DNA of 64,000 nt from contig JAAESJ010000522.1 in assembly GCA_024229495.1 (NCBI GenBank), positions 1 to 64,000 of the forward strand, written 5' to 3'. Every line of letters starts with the position of its first letter. The first letter of the stretch is position 1. This stretch comes from Verrucomicrobiaceae bacterium. GTDB lineage: Bacteria; Verrucomicrobiota; Verrucomicrobiia; Verrucomicrobiales; DEV007. Position numbers and translations under genes: made by a program. The notes under the pieces are model-generated. The model was not told the DNA's origin, ran no database searches, and saw only the letters and a program-made list of their open reading frames with translations. Shown piece by piece: positions 35,177-45,783 of the stretch.

Positions 35177-35623
35177 TCAGGCTTCAGCGGTGGCTTCAGC
35201 CGGTTCCACCAATGCGTCTTCATCGTTTTCAACGAAGAGATCAACCCATGAAATGTAGGCCATTGGTGCAGAGTCACTTGGCCTTGCACCTAACTTGGTG
35301 ATACGGGTATATCCGCCAATGCGCTTGGAGGAGGCTGGGGCAACTTCAGCAAAGAGTTTCTTTACGGTCTCTTTTTGTCGAAGGAAAGCAAAGGCACGGC
35401 GCCGATAATGAACGGCCTTAGCGGTGTCTCCGGCCTGCTCAGCGATCAGTCCCTTTTTCCCGAGAGTAACCAGTTTTTCGGCAACCGGGCGCAACGCTTT
35501 CGCCTTGGCGAGGGTCGTGCGGATTTGGCGGTGTTCGATCAGGCTGCATGCCTGATTGGCAAGCAGTGAGCGGCGATGCGCTTTGTTGCGCTGTAATTTA
35601 CTGGTTTTGCGGCGGTGTCTCAT
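35177..35623 (-). CDS. rplQ: 50S ribosomal protein L17
   Basis: A 148-residue L17. The first 115 residues follow the family closely, starting MRHRRKTSKLQRNKAHRRSL and including TTLAKAKALRPVAEKLVTL and the GGYTRI stretch. The last 30 residues are an acidic, Ala/Glu-rich extension. It lies 127 bases behind rpoA, as in most bacteria, where the pair ends the alpha operon. Confidence 0.97.
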   Translation of the reverse strand: MRHRRKTSKLQRNKAHRRSLLANQACSLIEHRQIRTTLAKAKALRPVAEKLVTLGKKGLIAEQAGDTAKAVHYRRRAFAFLRQKETVKKLFAEVAPASSKRIGGYTRITKLGARPSDSAPMAYISWVDLFVENDEDALVEPAEATAEA

Positions 35624-35750
35624 GGCCCGGGGTGCAATTGGCGGTATTGCAGAGTTTTCTGAGGATTTTTCTTCTGCGTTATGAAGGGGATCGTGATTAT
35701 AGGCTCTAGGCTCTTTCGCGCAACGCGAATCTGAAGGCTTATCTCTATGC

Positions 35751-36824
35751 TTAATCGTCTAGGTTTGCGGCTATGAGGTCTTCCAGTCCCGGGCCTTGAG
35801 GCTCGGGGATGTGTAAGGTGCCTGCCAGCAGCGAGGGATCAAGAAGGCTGGCATCAAGCTGCATGCCAAGGGAGAGCCCGAGTTCCTGGAGCTTTTCTTT
35901 GATCTCATTGAGAGATTTTTTGCCGAAGTTACGGTATTTAAGCATTTCGGCTTCGGATTTAAGGGCTAACTGACCAACAGAGGTGATGTTGGCATTGTTC
36001 AGGCAGTTTGCCGCACGAACGGAAAGCTCGATCTCATTAACGCTCATATTGAGCAACTTGCGCAGCTCGGCGTTCTCTTCGCTCTCTGCTTCAGGCTTAT
36101 CCTCAAACTCAATCTGATTATCATCGTAGTTAACGAAAACATCAAGGTGATGGCGCAGGATTGCTGATGATTGAGTAAGCGCGTCATGTGGCTCAATTCG
36201 GCCGTCAGTCCATATTTCAAGAACCAGCTTGTCGTAGTCTGTTCGTTGTCCGACGCGGGTATTTTCCACGCTGTATTTTACGCGGGTAACGGGGGAGAAT
36301 ATTGAATCAATGGGAATGACGCCAATGGGCATATCCTCACGCTTGTTTTCATCTCCAGTTGCAAAGCCGCGCCCGACGCGCACTTCCATTTCGCACTCAA
36401 AGCTCATTTTGCGGTCCAGAGTGCAGATGTGTTGATCTTTGTTAACTACTTCATACTGGGCATCTTCAGTGATGTCCGCAGCAGTGACTTCACCGGATTT
36501 ATTCACTTTCAAGTCCAGCATTTTGGGCTCCTTGTTCTCAAAGTGCTTAAACTTGATCTTTTTCAGGTTGAGCACAATATCGGTAATATCCTCAAGGATA
36601 CCCGGCAGGCTGCCAAACTCATGTTGCGCCCCCTTGATTTTGACGGAGGTGATGGATGCACCTTCAAGGGAGGATAGCAAGACACGTCGCAGGGAGTTTC
36701 CTACAGTGTGACCGTAACCGGCATCAAAGGGTTCGGCAGCGAAACACGCATAGGTTTCGGTGGCTGAAGTGTCGTCTTTAGTTAGGCGATCCGGCATTTC
36801 AAACCGGGCTAATCGAACTGGCAT
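35751..36824 (-). CDS. rpoA: DNA-directed RNA polymerase subunit alpha
   Basis: A 357-residue alpha subunit with both domains. The N-terminal assembly domain includes GYGHTVGNSLRRVLLSSLEGASI and GSLPGILEDITDIVLNLK. The C-terminal domain (about 270-330) has helix-hairpin-helix motifs SVRAANCLNNANI and YRNFGKKSLNEIKEKL. It is somewhat longer than the 329 residues of E. coli. The expected upstream genes rpsM, rpsK and rpsD are absent: the next gene on this strand is an unrelated membrane protein, and about 220 non-coding bases precede rpoA, so it probably has its own promoter. Confidence 0.98.
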   Translation of the reverse strand: MPVRLARFEMPDRLTKDDTSATETYACFAAEPFDAGYGHTVGNSLRRVLLSSLEGASITSVKIKGAQHEFGSLPGILEDITDIVLNLKKIKFKHFENKEPKMLDLKVNKSGEVTAADITEDAQYEVVNKDQHICTLDRKMSFECEMEVRVGRGFATGDENKREDMPIGVIPIDSIFSPVTRVKYSVENTRVGQRTDYDKLVLEIWTDGRIEPHDALTQSSAILRHHLDVFVNYDDNQIEFEDKPEAESEENAELRKLLNMSVNEIELSVRAANCLNNANITSVGQLALKSEAEMLKYRNFGKKSLNEIKEKLQELGLSLGMQLDASLLDPSLLAGTLHIPEPQGPGLEDLIAANLDD

Positions 36825-37045
36825 GGGTAGTTTTTCTGTTTTGCCGGGTTTCCCCTGACGAGTTTGGTGAACAGGACAATTTTATGATGTCCGGCACCCA
36901 GGGACCAACGGCAGATTATATGACTCGCGGGCGGCAACCCTCGGGTAAAATTCCCTATTTGCAAGGTGGAAAACACCGGATTCTTGTAACAATTACCCTT
37001 TGAGGCTGGAAGGAGCCCAATAAAGCTTCCAATTGGAACTGAAGC

Positions 37046-37738
37046 CTAACCATTACCGGAGGAATTCAGTCGCTGTGCTGCGAGTTTCCTCCTTCGGGCG
37101 ACTTCCCAACAATAGAGGAGTCCTACCCAGTAGGTAAAAGTCTCGCGAAATTCCGAGATGTTGTTGAAGAGGCTGCCGTTGTTATCCCAACCCGCGTCTT
37201 CTAGGCCATGGGCCAGCTTACTGGTAAGCAGTCCGCACAAGAGAGGTAGAGCAGAGTGCATGTCGGGGATTAACACCTGCAGTTTCAGCGGCAACTTTTT
37301 TCTGGCAAGGGGTAAGAGGAGGAAGAAAACAACAGATCCTCCATCCACCAGTTTCTTAAGCCAGCGGGTGATGTTGCCTTGGTTATGGATGTTGAAGTGC
37401 TCACCCCCAGGGCGTTGAGTCCCGGTAAGGGCACTCCAGTAGTGATCCCCCCAGTCGATTTCCTCCATGAAAAGCACGAGGCAGGCGAAGGTAATGCAAT
37501 ACCAGAACCTACGCCATGCGTCCTGTTTCTCGAGACGGGCTGCTCGCCAGCAAATCGCCGCAGTAGATAAGAGTAGAAGATTCTGCGCGTTTTCGATCAA
37601 ACCGAATTCACGCTGAGAGGTGGGGCTCGCGATCGTTTGCAGGATTTCTATTCCCGAGAAGTAGAGCGCAATAAAGAGGAGGGAAAGCGAAGCGGGAGCG
37701 CCTGCATAGAGGAGAATGCGGCGCTTGTCCTTAAACAT
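37046..37738 (-). CDS. Polytopic membrane protein with EEIDWG motif
   Basis: A 230-residue membrane protein with about six hydrophobic helices. Conserved-looking polar motifs are E-x-x-Q (FGLIENAQN), EEIDWGDHYW near residue 93, and HFNIHNQGN near residue 114. Similar EE-x-WG ... N(x)Q/HN patterns occur in uncharacterised bacterial membrane proteins, and the acidic and His residues within the membrane suggest a metal site or enzyme activity. I cannot name a function. It is upstream of rpoA on the same strand but separated by about 220 bases. Confidence 0.6.
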   Translation of the reverse strand: MFKDKRRILLYAGAPASLSLLFIALYFSGIEILQTIASPTSQREFGLIENAQNLLLLSTAAICWRAARLEKQDAWRRFWYCITFACLVLFMEEIDWGDHYWSALTGTQRPGGEHFNIHNQGNITRWLKKLVDGGSVVFFLLLPLARKKLPLKLQVLIPDMHSALPLLCGLLTSKLAHGLEDAGWDNNGSLFNNISEFRETFTYWVGLLYCWEVARRRKLAAQRLNSSGNG

Positions 37739-37894
37739 CGATATGGGATTAGCGCATCAATGTGAGTGATGGTTATTCAACTCAACTAGCGCAGCCTTGA
37801 CCAAGGTCTTCGCTTGCCGCCCTAAATTGGTTGGCTAATGAGCCATGCCACACCGATTGTTATGCAAACGCTGTGTTTGAGTAATCCTTAAGGA

Positions 37895-38317
37895 TTACCA
37901 TTTCTGTGATCGCCCGCTACCGAATTTGCTCTGGAAGCCAAGCTCGGGAACAAGTTCAGAATACCCGTGATTGAGATCCCACCAAATACTCTTACCTGCA
38001 TAATCCGGACGGAAACTGCCCTTGTAGGTTGCAAATGGGAATGTGGCAAATTCATAAACACCATATCCGGCACGAATTACCGAACGATAGCCACCTCTGA
38101 TTAGACCGACGCTTGCGCCATGAACCGAACCCTCTTCCTTTGTTGTGCGTGACCATGTGGCAGGTATTTCATTAACACCGTAGACGATGTTGGCTACTGC
38201 GCGGGAGAGCTTACGAAGTCGTGTTTGTTTGCCTCCCGGAGGTGACTGGATGTCAGCAAAGGAGGAACTCGTGACGAGCAAGCATGTGGCAAAGGCAAAA
38301 ATGATGATCTTTTTCAT
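37895..38317 (-). CDS. Exported TIGR04073-like protein (exosortase-associated)
   Basis: A 140-residue exported protein with a signal peptide ending near A21. Its body matches the form I recall for the TIGR04073 family: LSRAVANIVYGVNEIP, a central GGYRSVIRAGYGVYEFATFPF, and a terminal PDYAGKSIWWD stretch. The family is named for its association with exosortase/PEP-CTERM systems in Verrucomicrobiota and relatives. No exosortase is in this window. The function is unknown, and the name rests on remembered motif form rather than a search. Confidence 0.65.
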   Translation of the reverse strand: MKKIIIFAFATCLLVTSSSFADIQSPPGGKQTRLRKLSRAVANIVYGVNEIPATWSRTTKEEGSVHGASVGLIRGGYRSVIRAGYGVYEFATFPFATYKGSFRPDYAGKSIWWDLNHGYSELVPELGFQSKFGSGRSQKW

Positions 38318-38493
38318 GTTTTGAATGAGCTAAACTAGGAGGATTCTGGAAACTTTGACAACCCTAATTTTCGAAAAAAACGTCCATTCAGTGTGTTTGG
38401 GGGGCTAATACCCCTTAAAATCGGCCAATTTGGTTAAATTGGTTTGCATTTACCGTTGCGATTGATCGGTGTCGTTCCTATTGTGCGCCCCCC

Positions 38494-40353
38494 ATGAATG
38501 AGCAGGTTCAAACATTGGTTGACGCGGGTCGACTGGATTCCCAAATTGGTGATAAGATTTCCAACCTAGAGCCGGGGACTTTTTGTCTCCACAAGAGCTG
38601 GGGCTCTGGAGTCGTAAAGGAGTGGGACTTGTTCGGGGACCGCATCGTGATTGATTTTGAGGAAAAATCCGGTCACGGGATGAAGTTGCAGTTTGCTGCC
38701 AGCTCCCTTGAAGTTCTTGAGCCGGAGCATATCCTGGCGAAATTTGCCAGTGACCCGGAAGGGGTCAAGGCTCTCGCTGTCGATGAGCCTGTGGAATTTG
38801 CCAAGCAAATGCTGAGCAGTTTTGACGGATCAATATTCCTGGATAAGTGGGAGGACGAGGTAAAGGGGCGGATTGTTGCAGAGGATAAATATCGCAGTTG
38901 GTGGGAGTCAGCCAAGAGGCAGATTCGCTCCGATCGTCGCTTTTCTCTGCCGTCCAAAAGAAATATTCCCTTTGAGCTTCGAGATGCCAACTTGACGGCC
39001 GGTCAGGCGCTGATTGGAGACTTTGACGAGGCGAAGGACATCAAGGCAAAGATTAAAGTCCTTGAGAATCTTGCCAAGGATCTGGAGGTCTTCGATGAGC
39101 CGGCCATTGAACTTGAGAATGTGATCAACATGAGCAGTGCCACTGCTGCGGTTGTGATTAAAAAGACGCCCGGGGTAGCAATTGAGTTGCTTTTGGCCCG
39201 CGATGCCTTGGTGGCAGGGATAGATGGTATTGATGACACCGGGAAAATGCAGGTTGCCGATCTGTTGCGGGAATATAGTAATAGGTTTCCTGAAGTCCTC
39301 AAGGGCATGGGTGTTGCATCTCAAAGGCAGGTGTATTTGTTGTCGAAGGAGATCTTTGGTGAGGAGCAATGGGTTAAGCAATTGATCGCCGCCCTTGAGG
39401 GGGCCGGGACACGAGCTATCGCGGAGATTTCCAAATTCATGCACGAGAACGGCAAGGGGGATGAGCTTTCCGGCGAGCTTGCCTCCGGGTTGCAGCAACG
39501 CAGCCTTGGTGCAGAGGTGCTGGCTTGGATATGCAAGGAGCGCAAGGGGCTTGCTGCAGGGGTCTTCAATGAGCAGGGAATCTCAGCTGCGATTATTGCG
39601 GCACTCGAACGGGATCATCTTGATGAATCAACTCCAAAGACAAACCGGCTCCATGATCTCTTGATGGATGATCAGGATCTTGTGCCTGATCTCCTTGCAA
39701 ACAGTGATACTGCCGAGGTTCGTCATTTCACCCGTCGTATTCAGTCAACTCCGGTTTTTGAGGGCTTGAACAAGAATTCCCTCCTGGCGCGCATTATCAA
39801 GTCGTTCCCTTCGGTGGAAGACCTTATTACCGGGGAGAAGGCTGAAGGGGCTGAGGAGAGTTCGCAACCCTCCGGCGTTATCGTGTCATGGGAAAGCCTC
39901 CAGCTGCGCCGAGAGAAACTTGATGATATTATCAATAAGAAGATACCGGAGAACTCCAAGGAAATCGGTATTGCCAGGGAATATGGCGACTTGAAAGAGA
40001 ACTTTGAGTTCAAGGCAGCCAAGCAGCAGCAGGCGGTATTGATGCGTCAAAAGGCTGAGCTTGAGGCAGAGGTTGCCACAGCTCGCGGAACGGATTTCAC
40101 CGAGGCTGATGGTTCAGCTATTGCGGTGGGAACGATAGTAGACATTAAGGATCTTAGTACAGGTGATCAGGAGGCGGTTACAGTCTTGGGTGCATGGGAT
40201 ACTGATATTGACAGGAGCATTGTATCTTATCTTTCTGCAATGGGCGCTTCCCTGCTGGGGAAAGTTGTTGGGGATGAGCTTGAATTGCCCACTGAAAATG
40301 ACGGGGAGACGCGCAAGGTCAGTATCGTGTCCATTAAGCCTTATGCGGGCTAG
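38494..40353 (+). CDS. GreA-type transcript cleavage factor with long N-terminal extension
   Basis: A 619-residue protein whose last 150 residues are a GreA/GreB factor: the coiled coil with acidic tip AREYGDLKENFEFKAAKQQQ at about 493-512, then the FKBP-like domain ending in a VSIVSIKPY strand. The Asp/Glu pair at the tip is kept, so RNA polymerase backtrack cleavage is expected. The first 465 residues are an added region. Its start has an SH3/CarD-like stretch (FCLHKSWGSGVVKEWDL), followed by a helical, HEAT-like region. Chlamydial GreA also has a long N-terminal extension, which would make this a PVC-wide form. Confidence 0.87.
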   Translation: MNEQVQTLVDAGRLDSQIGDKISNLEPGTFCLHKSWGSGVVKEWDLFGDRIVIDFEEKSGHGMKLQFAASSLEVLEPEHILAKFASDPEGVKALAVDEPVEFAKQMLSSFDGSIFLDKWEDEVKGRIVAEDKYRSWWESAKRQIRSDRRFSLPSKRNIPFELRDANLTAGQALIGDFDEAKDIKAKIKVLENLAKDLEVFDEPAIELENVINMSSATAAVVIKKTPGVAIELLLARDALVAGIDGIDDTGKMQVADLLREYSNRFPEVLKGMGVASQRQVYLLSKEIFGEEQWVKQLIAALEGAGTRAIAEISKFMHENGKGDELSGELASGLQQRSLGAEVLAWICKERKGLAAGVFNEQGISAAIIAALERDHLDESTPKTNRLHDLLMDDQDLVPDLLANSDTAEVRHFTRRIQSTPVFEGLNKNSLLARIIKSFPSVEDLITGEKAEGAEESSQPSGVIVSWESLQLRREKLDDIINKKIPENSKEIGIAREYGDLKENFEFKAAKQQQAVLMRQKAELEAEVATARGTDFTEADGSAIAVGTIVDIKDLSTGDQEAVTVLGAWDTDIDRSIVSYLSAMGASLLGKVVGDELELPTENDGETRKVSIVSIKPYAG

Positions 40354-40413
40354 GGCAGGTTCGCGCAAAAAAGTTTGAATGCTTAGCAGTTTGACCAGTT
40401 TCATTGATTCTGA

Positions 40414-41736
<1,323 letters not shown>

Positions 41737-41751
41737 GTAACTGGACTATTT

Positions 41752-42105
41752 ATGGTAAATAAGAGATCGCGCCGCATACCTGATCGCCTTAACCGAAAGC
41801 AGGTCGGGCCCGACATATGGCAGCGCCTCACCCGATTGCTTGCCGTTCTAGCAGTGTTGTTCTTCTGTCTGCTCGTTTTCTCTTACTTTGTTCCAGAGTA
41901 TGAAAAGTTAAGTTCTCTCGATGCGCATAATGATGCCTTGCAGGGTCGTTATGAGGAACTTAGCGCGATTCGCCAACGCAAAATTGAAGAGAAGAGGCGG
42001 ACGGTCGAGGATCCTTACTATTTGGAGGCTATAGCTAGAGACCGATTGAATATGCAACTCCCTGGCGAAGTGATTTTTCGCATCGATAACCTCGCGGGAC
42101 AATAG
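41752..42105 (+). CDS. FtsB/DivIC-like septum formation initiator
   Basis: A 117-residue single-pass membrane protein: a basic cytoplasmic N-terminus, one helix (about 22-43), then a periplasmic coiled coil and the family-typical end DPYYLEAIARDRLNMQLPGEVIFRI. FtsB/DivIC proteins bind FtsL and FtsQ and help start septal wall synthesis. The position directly after eno matches that seen in many other bacteria and supports the call. Confidence 0.87.
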   Translation: MVNKRSRRIPDRLNRKQVGPDIWQRLTRLLAVLAVLFFCLLVFSYFVPEYEKLSSLDAHNDALQGRYEELSAIRQRKIEEKRRTVEDPYYLEAIARDRLNMQLPGEVIFRIDNLAGQ

Positions 42106-42281
42106 CAGCGTATGGCTTTGTTGTTTGTTGACTGTCGAAGAAGCGAGTTATTGGCTGAATTTCAATGATGAGGATAGGGAAAAGGCTTGCCATTACGGTG
42201 GGGATGCTGGTATAGAACGAGCCCGCCGTCACATGTTCAGTTTTGGACATTCGCGGTAATGACCCCAACACTTGAGATATC

Positions 42282-43973
42282 TTGTATTCCGCCAAAGAAG
42301 ACTACCTCATTGAGATCCTTTCCGAGGCTGAACTGTTTACTGTCGAACAGGTTGAGGGTGCGCGTGGGCAAAGGCAGGGAGCTGAGTCCGTCATAGAGAC
42401 GCTCATTCGCACGGGGCAAGTTAAGGAGGTTGACGTTGCCCGGGTTTGCTCAATCAATGCAGGCCGGGAATTTGTTGACCTTACACATTTCACTCCTTCC
42501 GAGGAGGTTGTTTCGCTCGTCAGCCTTGAAGATGCCAGGCGCTACCGGATGGTTCCTATTGGCTTTGATGAGAATCGTCTGCAGGTTGCAGTGAGTGATC
42601 CTTTTGATTTTGAAACACTCGACAGTCTGAATCATGTGCTCAACTACGACGTTGATGCCCGGTGCGCTTCACCCGAGCAGGTAAATGACGCGATCGGGCG
42701 ATGGTATGAGGAGGCTATTGGAGGAGGGGATGGTGTTGATGACATGATCGTTGTCTCTGAGAATGCCGGTGGCGGACAGCCTGCCAAAGTGGAGGCTAAT
42801 GATGCGCCCGTCATCAAGCTTGTTGGACAGATACTCAGGGAGTCGTTTACGGCAGGGGCTTCTGACATCCATATTGAGCCATTAGAGAAATCGGTTCGTG
42901 TTCGTTATCGGATTGATGGTCTCCTGCATGAGGTGGCAAGCCACCCGCGCAATCTTTTAACCGCCATCATTGCCCGCATCAAAATAATGACAGGGGCAAT
43001 GAGCATTGCTGAGAAACGCCTTCCTCAGGATGCGAGGATTCAATTAAAGATTGGGGAGAAAGACGTGGACTTGCGAGTGTCTACTGTGCCTACCAATCAT
43101 GGTGAGTCAGTTGTCATGCGAATCCTTGACAAGGAGGCACTGAAGCTTGGTCTTCCTCAGCTTGGGTTCCTCAGTGATGACCAGGCCACCTTTGAGAACC
43201 TTATCGCTTTGCCTGACGGGATTCTGATGGTGACGGGCCCGACGGGTTCCGGCAAGACCACGACGCTTTATGCGTGTTTGAATTACATTAACAAGCCTGA
43301 CAAGAAGATTATCACCGTTGAGGATCCTGTTGAGTATCAAATGTCGGGCATCAACCAGGTGATGGTGAAGGAGGAGGTGGGAATGAGCTTTGCAGCTGCG
43401 CTTCGTTCCATCCTGCGCCAGGCGCCGAACATTATCATGATTGGCGAGATTCGTGACCTTGAGACCGCATCGATTGCCATTAATGCCTCGTTGACCGGGC
43501 ACTTGGTGTTTTCCACCCTGCATACTAACGATGCACCAAGTGCGGTTGCTCGTCTTGCAGACATTGGAGTCAAGCGCTTCCTTATAGCATCGGCGGTCCG
43601 GGCGATTATTGCCCAGCGCTTGATTCGTAAGTTGTGCAGTGAGTGCAAGACTTCCGGTGAGTTGGCCGAACGGGAAATGCGGATACTTAATGTGGACGAG
43701 GCCCAGATGTCGGATTCTTCAATTATGAAGCCGGACGGCTGTGTAAAGTGCCGTGCGACGGGCTACAAGGGCAGGGCGGGTATCTTTGAGATCTTCCAGA
43801 TTGATGACGAGGTTCGCCACATGGTTAACGAGAATCTTTCCACCCCGCAGCTCCGCCGGCAGGCGCGCGAGCTAGGAATGCGCACTTTACGTGAAGACGG
43901 GATCCGTAAAGTCCTCAATGGCATGACTTCCGCCGAAGAGATTATCCAAGTAACCATGTCTGATGCCAGTTGA
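42282..43973 (+). CDS. GspE/PilB-family ATPase (first of tandem pair)
   Basis: A 563-residue assembly ATPase of standard length. It seems to start at a TTG at 42282, since no ATG nearby is in frame with the N-terminal domain. Residues 1-150 are the MshEN/T2SSE_N domain. The ATPase core has Walker A GPTGSGKTTT at 319-328, Asp box, Walker B (APNIIMIGEIRD), His box (FSTLHTND), and the zinc cysteines CSECK and CVKC. It drives pilus or pseudopilus extension at the inner membrane. A second, similar gene follows after 33 bases, then the GspF-type platform and a pseudopilin. Confidence 0.93.
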   Translation: MYSAKEDYLIEILSEAELFTVEQVEGARGQRQGAESVIETLIRTGQVKEVDVARVCSINAGREFVDLTHFTPSEEVVSLVSLEDARRYRMVPIGFDENRLQVAVSDPFDFETLDSLNHVLNYDVDARCASPEQVNDAIGRWYEEAIGGGDGVDDMIVVSENAGGGQPAKVEANDAPVIKLVGQILRESFTAGASDIHIEPLEKSVRVRYRIDGLLHEVASHPRNLLTAIIARIKIMTGAMSIAEKRLPQDARIQLKIGEKDVDLRVSTVPTNHGESVVMRILDKEALKLGLPQLGFLSDDQATFENLIALPDGILMVTGPTGSGKTTTLYACLNYINKPDKKIITVEDPVEYQMSGINQVMVKEEVGMSFAAALRSILRQAPNIIMIGEIRDLETASIAINASLTGHLVFSTLHTNDAPSAVARLADIGVKRFLIASAVRAIIAQRLIRKLCSECKTSGELAEREMRILNVDEAQMSDSSIMKPDGCVKCRATGYKGRAGIFEIFQIDDEVRHMVNENLSTPQLRRQARELGMRTLREDGIRKVLNGMTSAEEIIQVTMSDAS

Positions 43974-44006
43974 ACCGAGTTAGAGAATCCTGCAAAGCGT
44001 AACATT

Positions 44007-45674
44007 ATGACTCCCGGATCAGTTATAGATCTGCTTAAATTGCGAGGCTTTCTTACCGAAGCGCAAGCTGAGGAAATTGAGGATCAGCTGAAGAATTCCA
44101 GCAAGGACATCGTTCAGTTTGTCGTTGATTACGGCCTAATGACCCGTGAACAGATTTTTGGCCTGATTGCCGAGGATCTGGGCACCCAGTATTTTGACCT
44201 CAAGGGGTTCAATCCGCCGCCGGAGCTGGTCGCGGCTATTCCGTCCGGAACAGCACGTCTTTACCAGGCTGTGCCGGTTAGCCATGACGGGACTGTCTTG
44301 ACTGTTGCCCTGGCAGATCCACTGAATCCACAAATCGGGGAGGATCTTCGGTTTGCCCTGGGTAAGGAGATTGTTTTCTGTGTTGCTGACACCAGTCAGG
44401 TTCTCGATTTTATTGAGAGGGTTTACACTGCTGGAGAAGGCGCCGGGGCAATGGATGACATCCTTTCCCAGCTAAAGGCAGTTGCCTTGACTGATGAGGA
44501 CGAGGATTCTGAGGCAAATTCCGCACCGATTGTTCGCTATGTTGACCTTGTGCTTGAACAAGCCATGCGGGAACAGGCTTCCGATATTCATTTCGAGCCC
44601 TTCGAGGATGATTTTAAGATTCGATACAGGGTGGATGGAGCTCTTTACGAGATGGCGCCTCCACCCCTGCATCTGTCCAATACGATCATTTCCCGGATCA
44701 AGGTCATGTCGAACCTCAATATCGCGGAACGTCGCATTCCACAGGATGGACGTATTGTGATGTCACTGGCTGGGCGCGATGTGGATTTCAGGGTGTCCAC
44801 ATTACCTACCACCTTTGGCGAGAGTGTCGTGTTGCGGGTATTGGATCGTGCCTCAGTGAGCCTTGACCTCGATAACCTGAGCCTGCCAACTCCCATTTAT
44901 GACTACATTGAGGAGACGATTGTTAAGCCCAACGGCATCTTCATTGTAACGGGCCCCACGGGGGCTGGAAAGACGACAACGCTTTATGCCTGCCTTCGCA
45001 GGATTAATTCCATCGATAGCAAATTGCTTACCGCAGAGGATCCGGTGGAGTATGATGTTGAAGGGATTATTCAGATTCCGGTAAATGAGGGGATAGGATT
45101 GACCTTTTCGCGAATTCTGCGCGCTTTCCTGCGTCAGGATCCCGACCGCATTCTGGTTGGGGAGATGCGTGATGTGGAAACCGCGCAGATTGCAATCCAG
45201 GCATCCCTCACTGGCCACCTTGTGTTTTCCACCCTGCATACCAATGATGCTCCCGGAGGGGTAACGCGATTGGTGGACATGGGCTGTGAGCCTTTCCTCG
45301 TGGCCGCTTCTCTGGAAGGTATCCTCGGGCAGAGATTGTTGAGGACGATATGCGATGATTGCCGTCAGCCCTACTCGCCCAGCGCTGCGCTCTTGGGAGA
45401 GTTGGGGCTGAGCACTGAGGATATAGGGGATAAGGAATTCTTCACTGGTGGAGGATGTGATAATTGCGGTAATTCAGGCTATAAGGGGCGCCAGGGACTG
45501 TTTGAATTGCTGGACATCAGCGAGCCCATAGCAGAGATGATTACCGAACGGGCGCCCACTGTGGTTTTGCGGCAGAAGGCGATCGAATTGGGGATGAGTA
45601 CCTTGCGAGAGGACGGTTTGCGCAATATCTACAATGGCAAAACGACCATTGAGGAAGTGCTGAAATACACCTAG
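44007..45674 (+). CDS. GspE/PilB-family ATPase (second of tandem pair)
   Basis: A 555-residue paralogue of the preceding gene. It keeps the N-terminal MshEN domain (LKLRGFLTEAQAEEIEDQL onward), Walker A GPTGAGKTTT at 316-325, Walker B (DPDRILVGEMRD), His box (FSTLHTND) and the cysteines CDDC and CDNCGNSGY. All catalytic elements are present, so it should be an active ATPase. Two complete extension-type ATPases in tandem are unusual: it could work as a hetero-complex with the first, serve a second pilus, or have a distinct substrate. It is not a PilT type, since it retains the N-terminal domain. Confidence 0.92.
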   Translation: MTPGSVIDLLKLRGFLTEAQAEEIEDQLKNSSKDIVQFVVDYGLMTREQIFGLIAEDLGTQYFDLKGFNPPPELVAAIPSGTARLYQAVPVSHDGTVLTVALADPLNPQIGEDLRFALGKEIVFCVADTSQVLDFIERVYTAGEGAGAMDDILSQLKAVALTDEDEDSEANSAPIVRYVDLVLEQAMREQASDIHFEPFEDDFKIRYRVDGALYEMAPPPLHLSNTIISRIKVMSNLNIAERRIPQDGRIVMSLAGRDVDFRVSTLPTTFGESVVLRVLDRASVSLDLDNLSLPTPIYDYIEETIVKPNGIFIVTGPTGAGKTTTLYACLRRINSIDSKLLTAEDPVEYDVEGIIQIPVNEGIGLTFSRILRAFLRQDPDRILVGEMRDVETAQIAIQASLTGHLVFSTLHTNDAPGGVTRLVDMGCEPFLVAASLEGILGQRLLRTICDDCRQPYSPSAALLGELGLSTEDIGDKEFFTGGGCDNCGNSGYKGRQGLFELLDISEPIAEMITERAPTVVLRQKAIELGMSTLREDGLRNIYNGKTTIEEVLKYT

Positions 45675-45783
45675 TGTCCTTTTTTCGAGCCCGATTGGAA
45701 TAATCTTGAATTGCCAATTCCGCCACACCAAGGCTAAAGTCTTTTTTTAACCCCAACTTTCACGCTTCCTAATCCCAATTATC

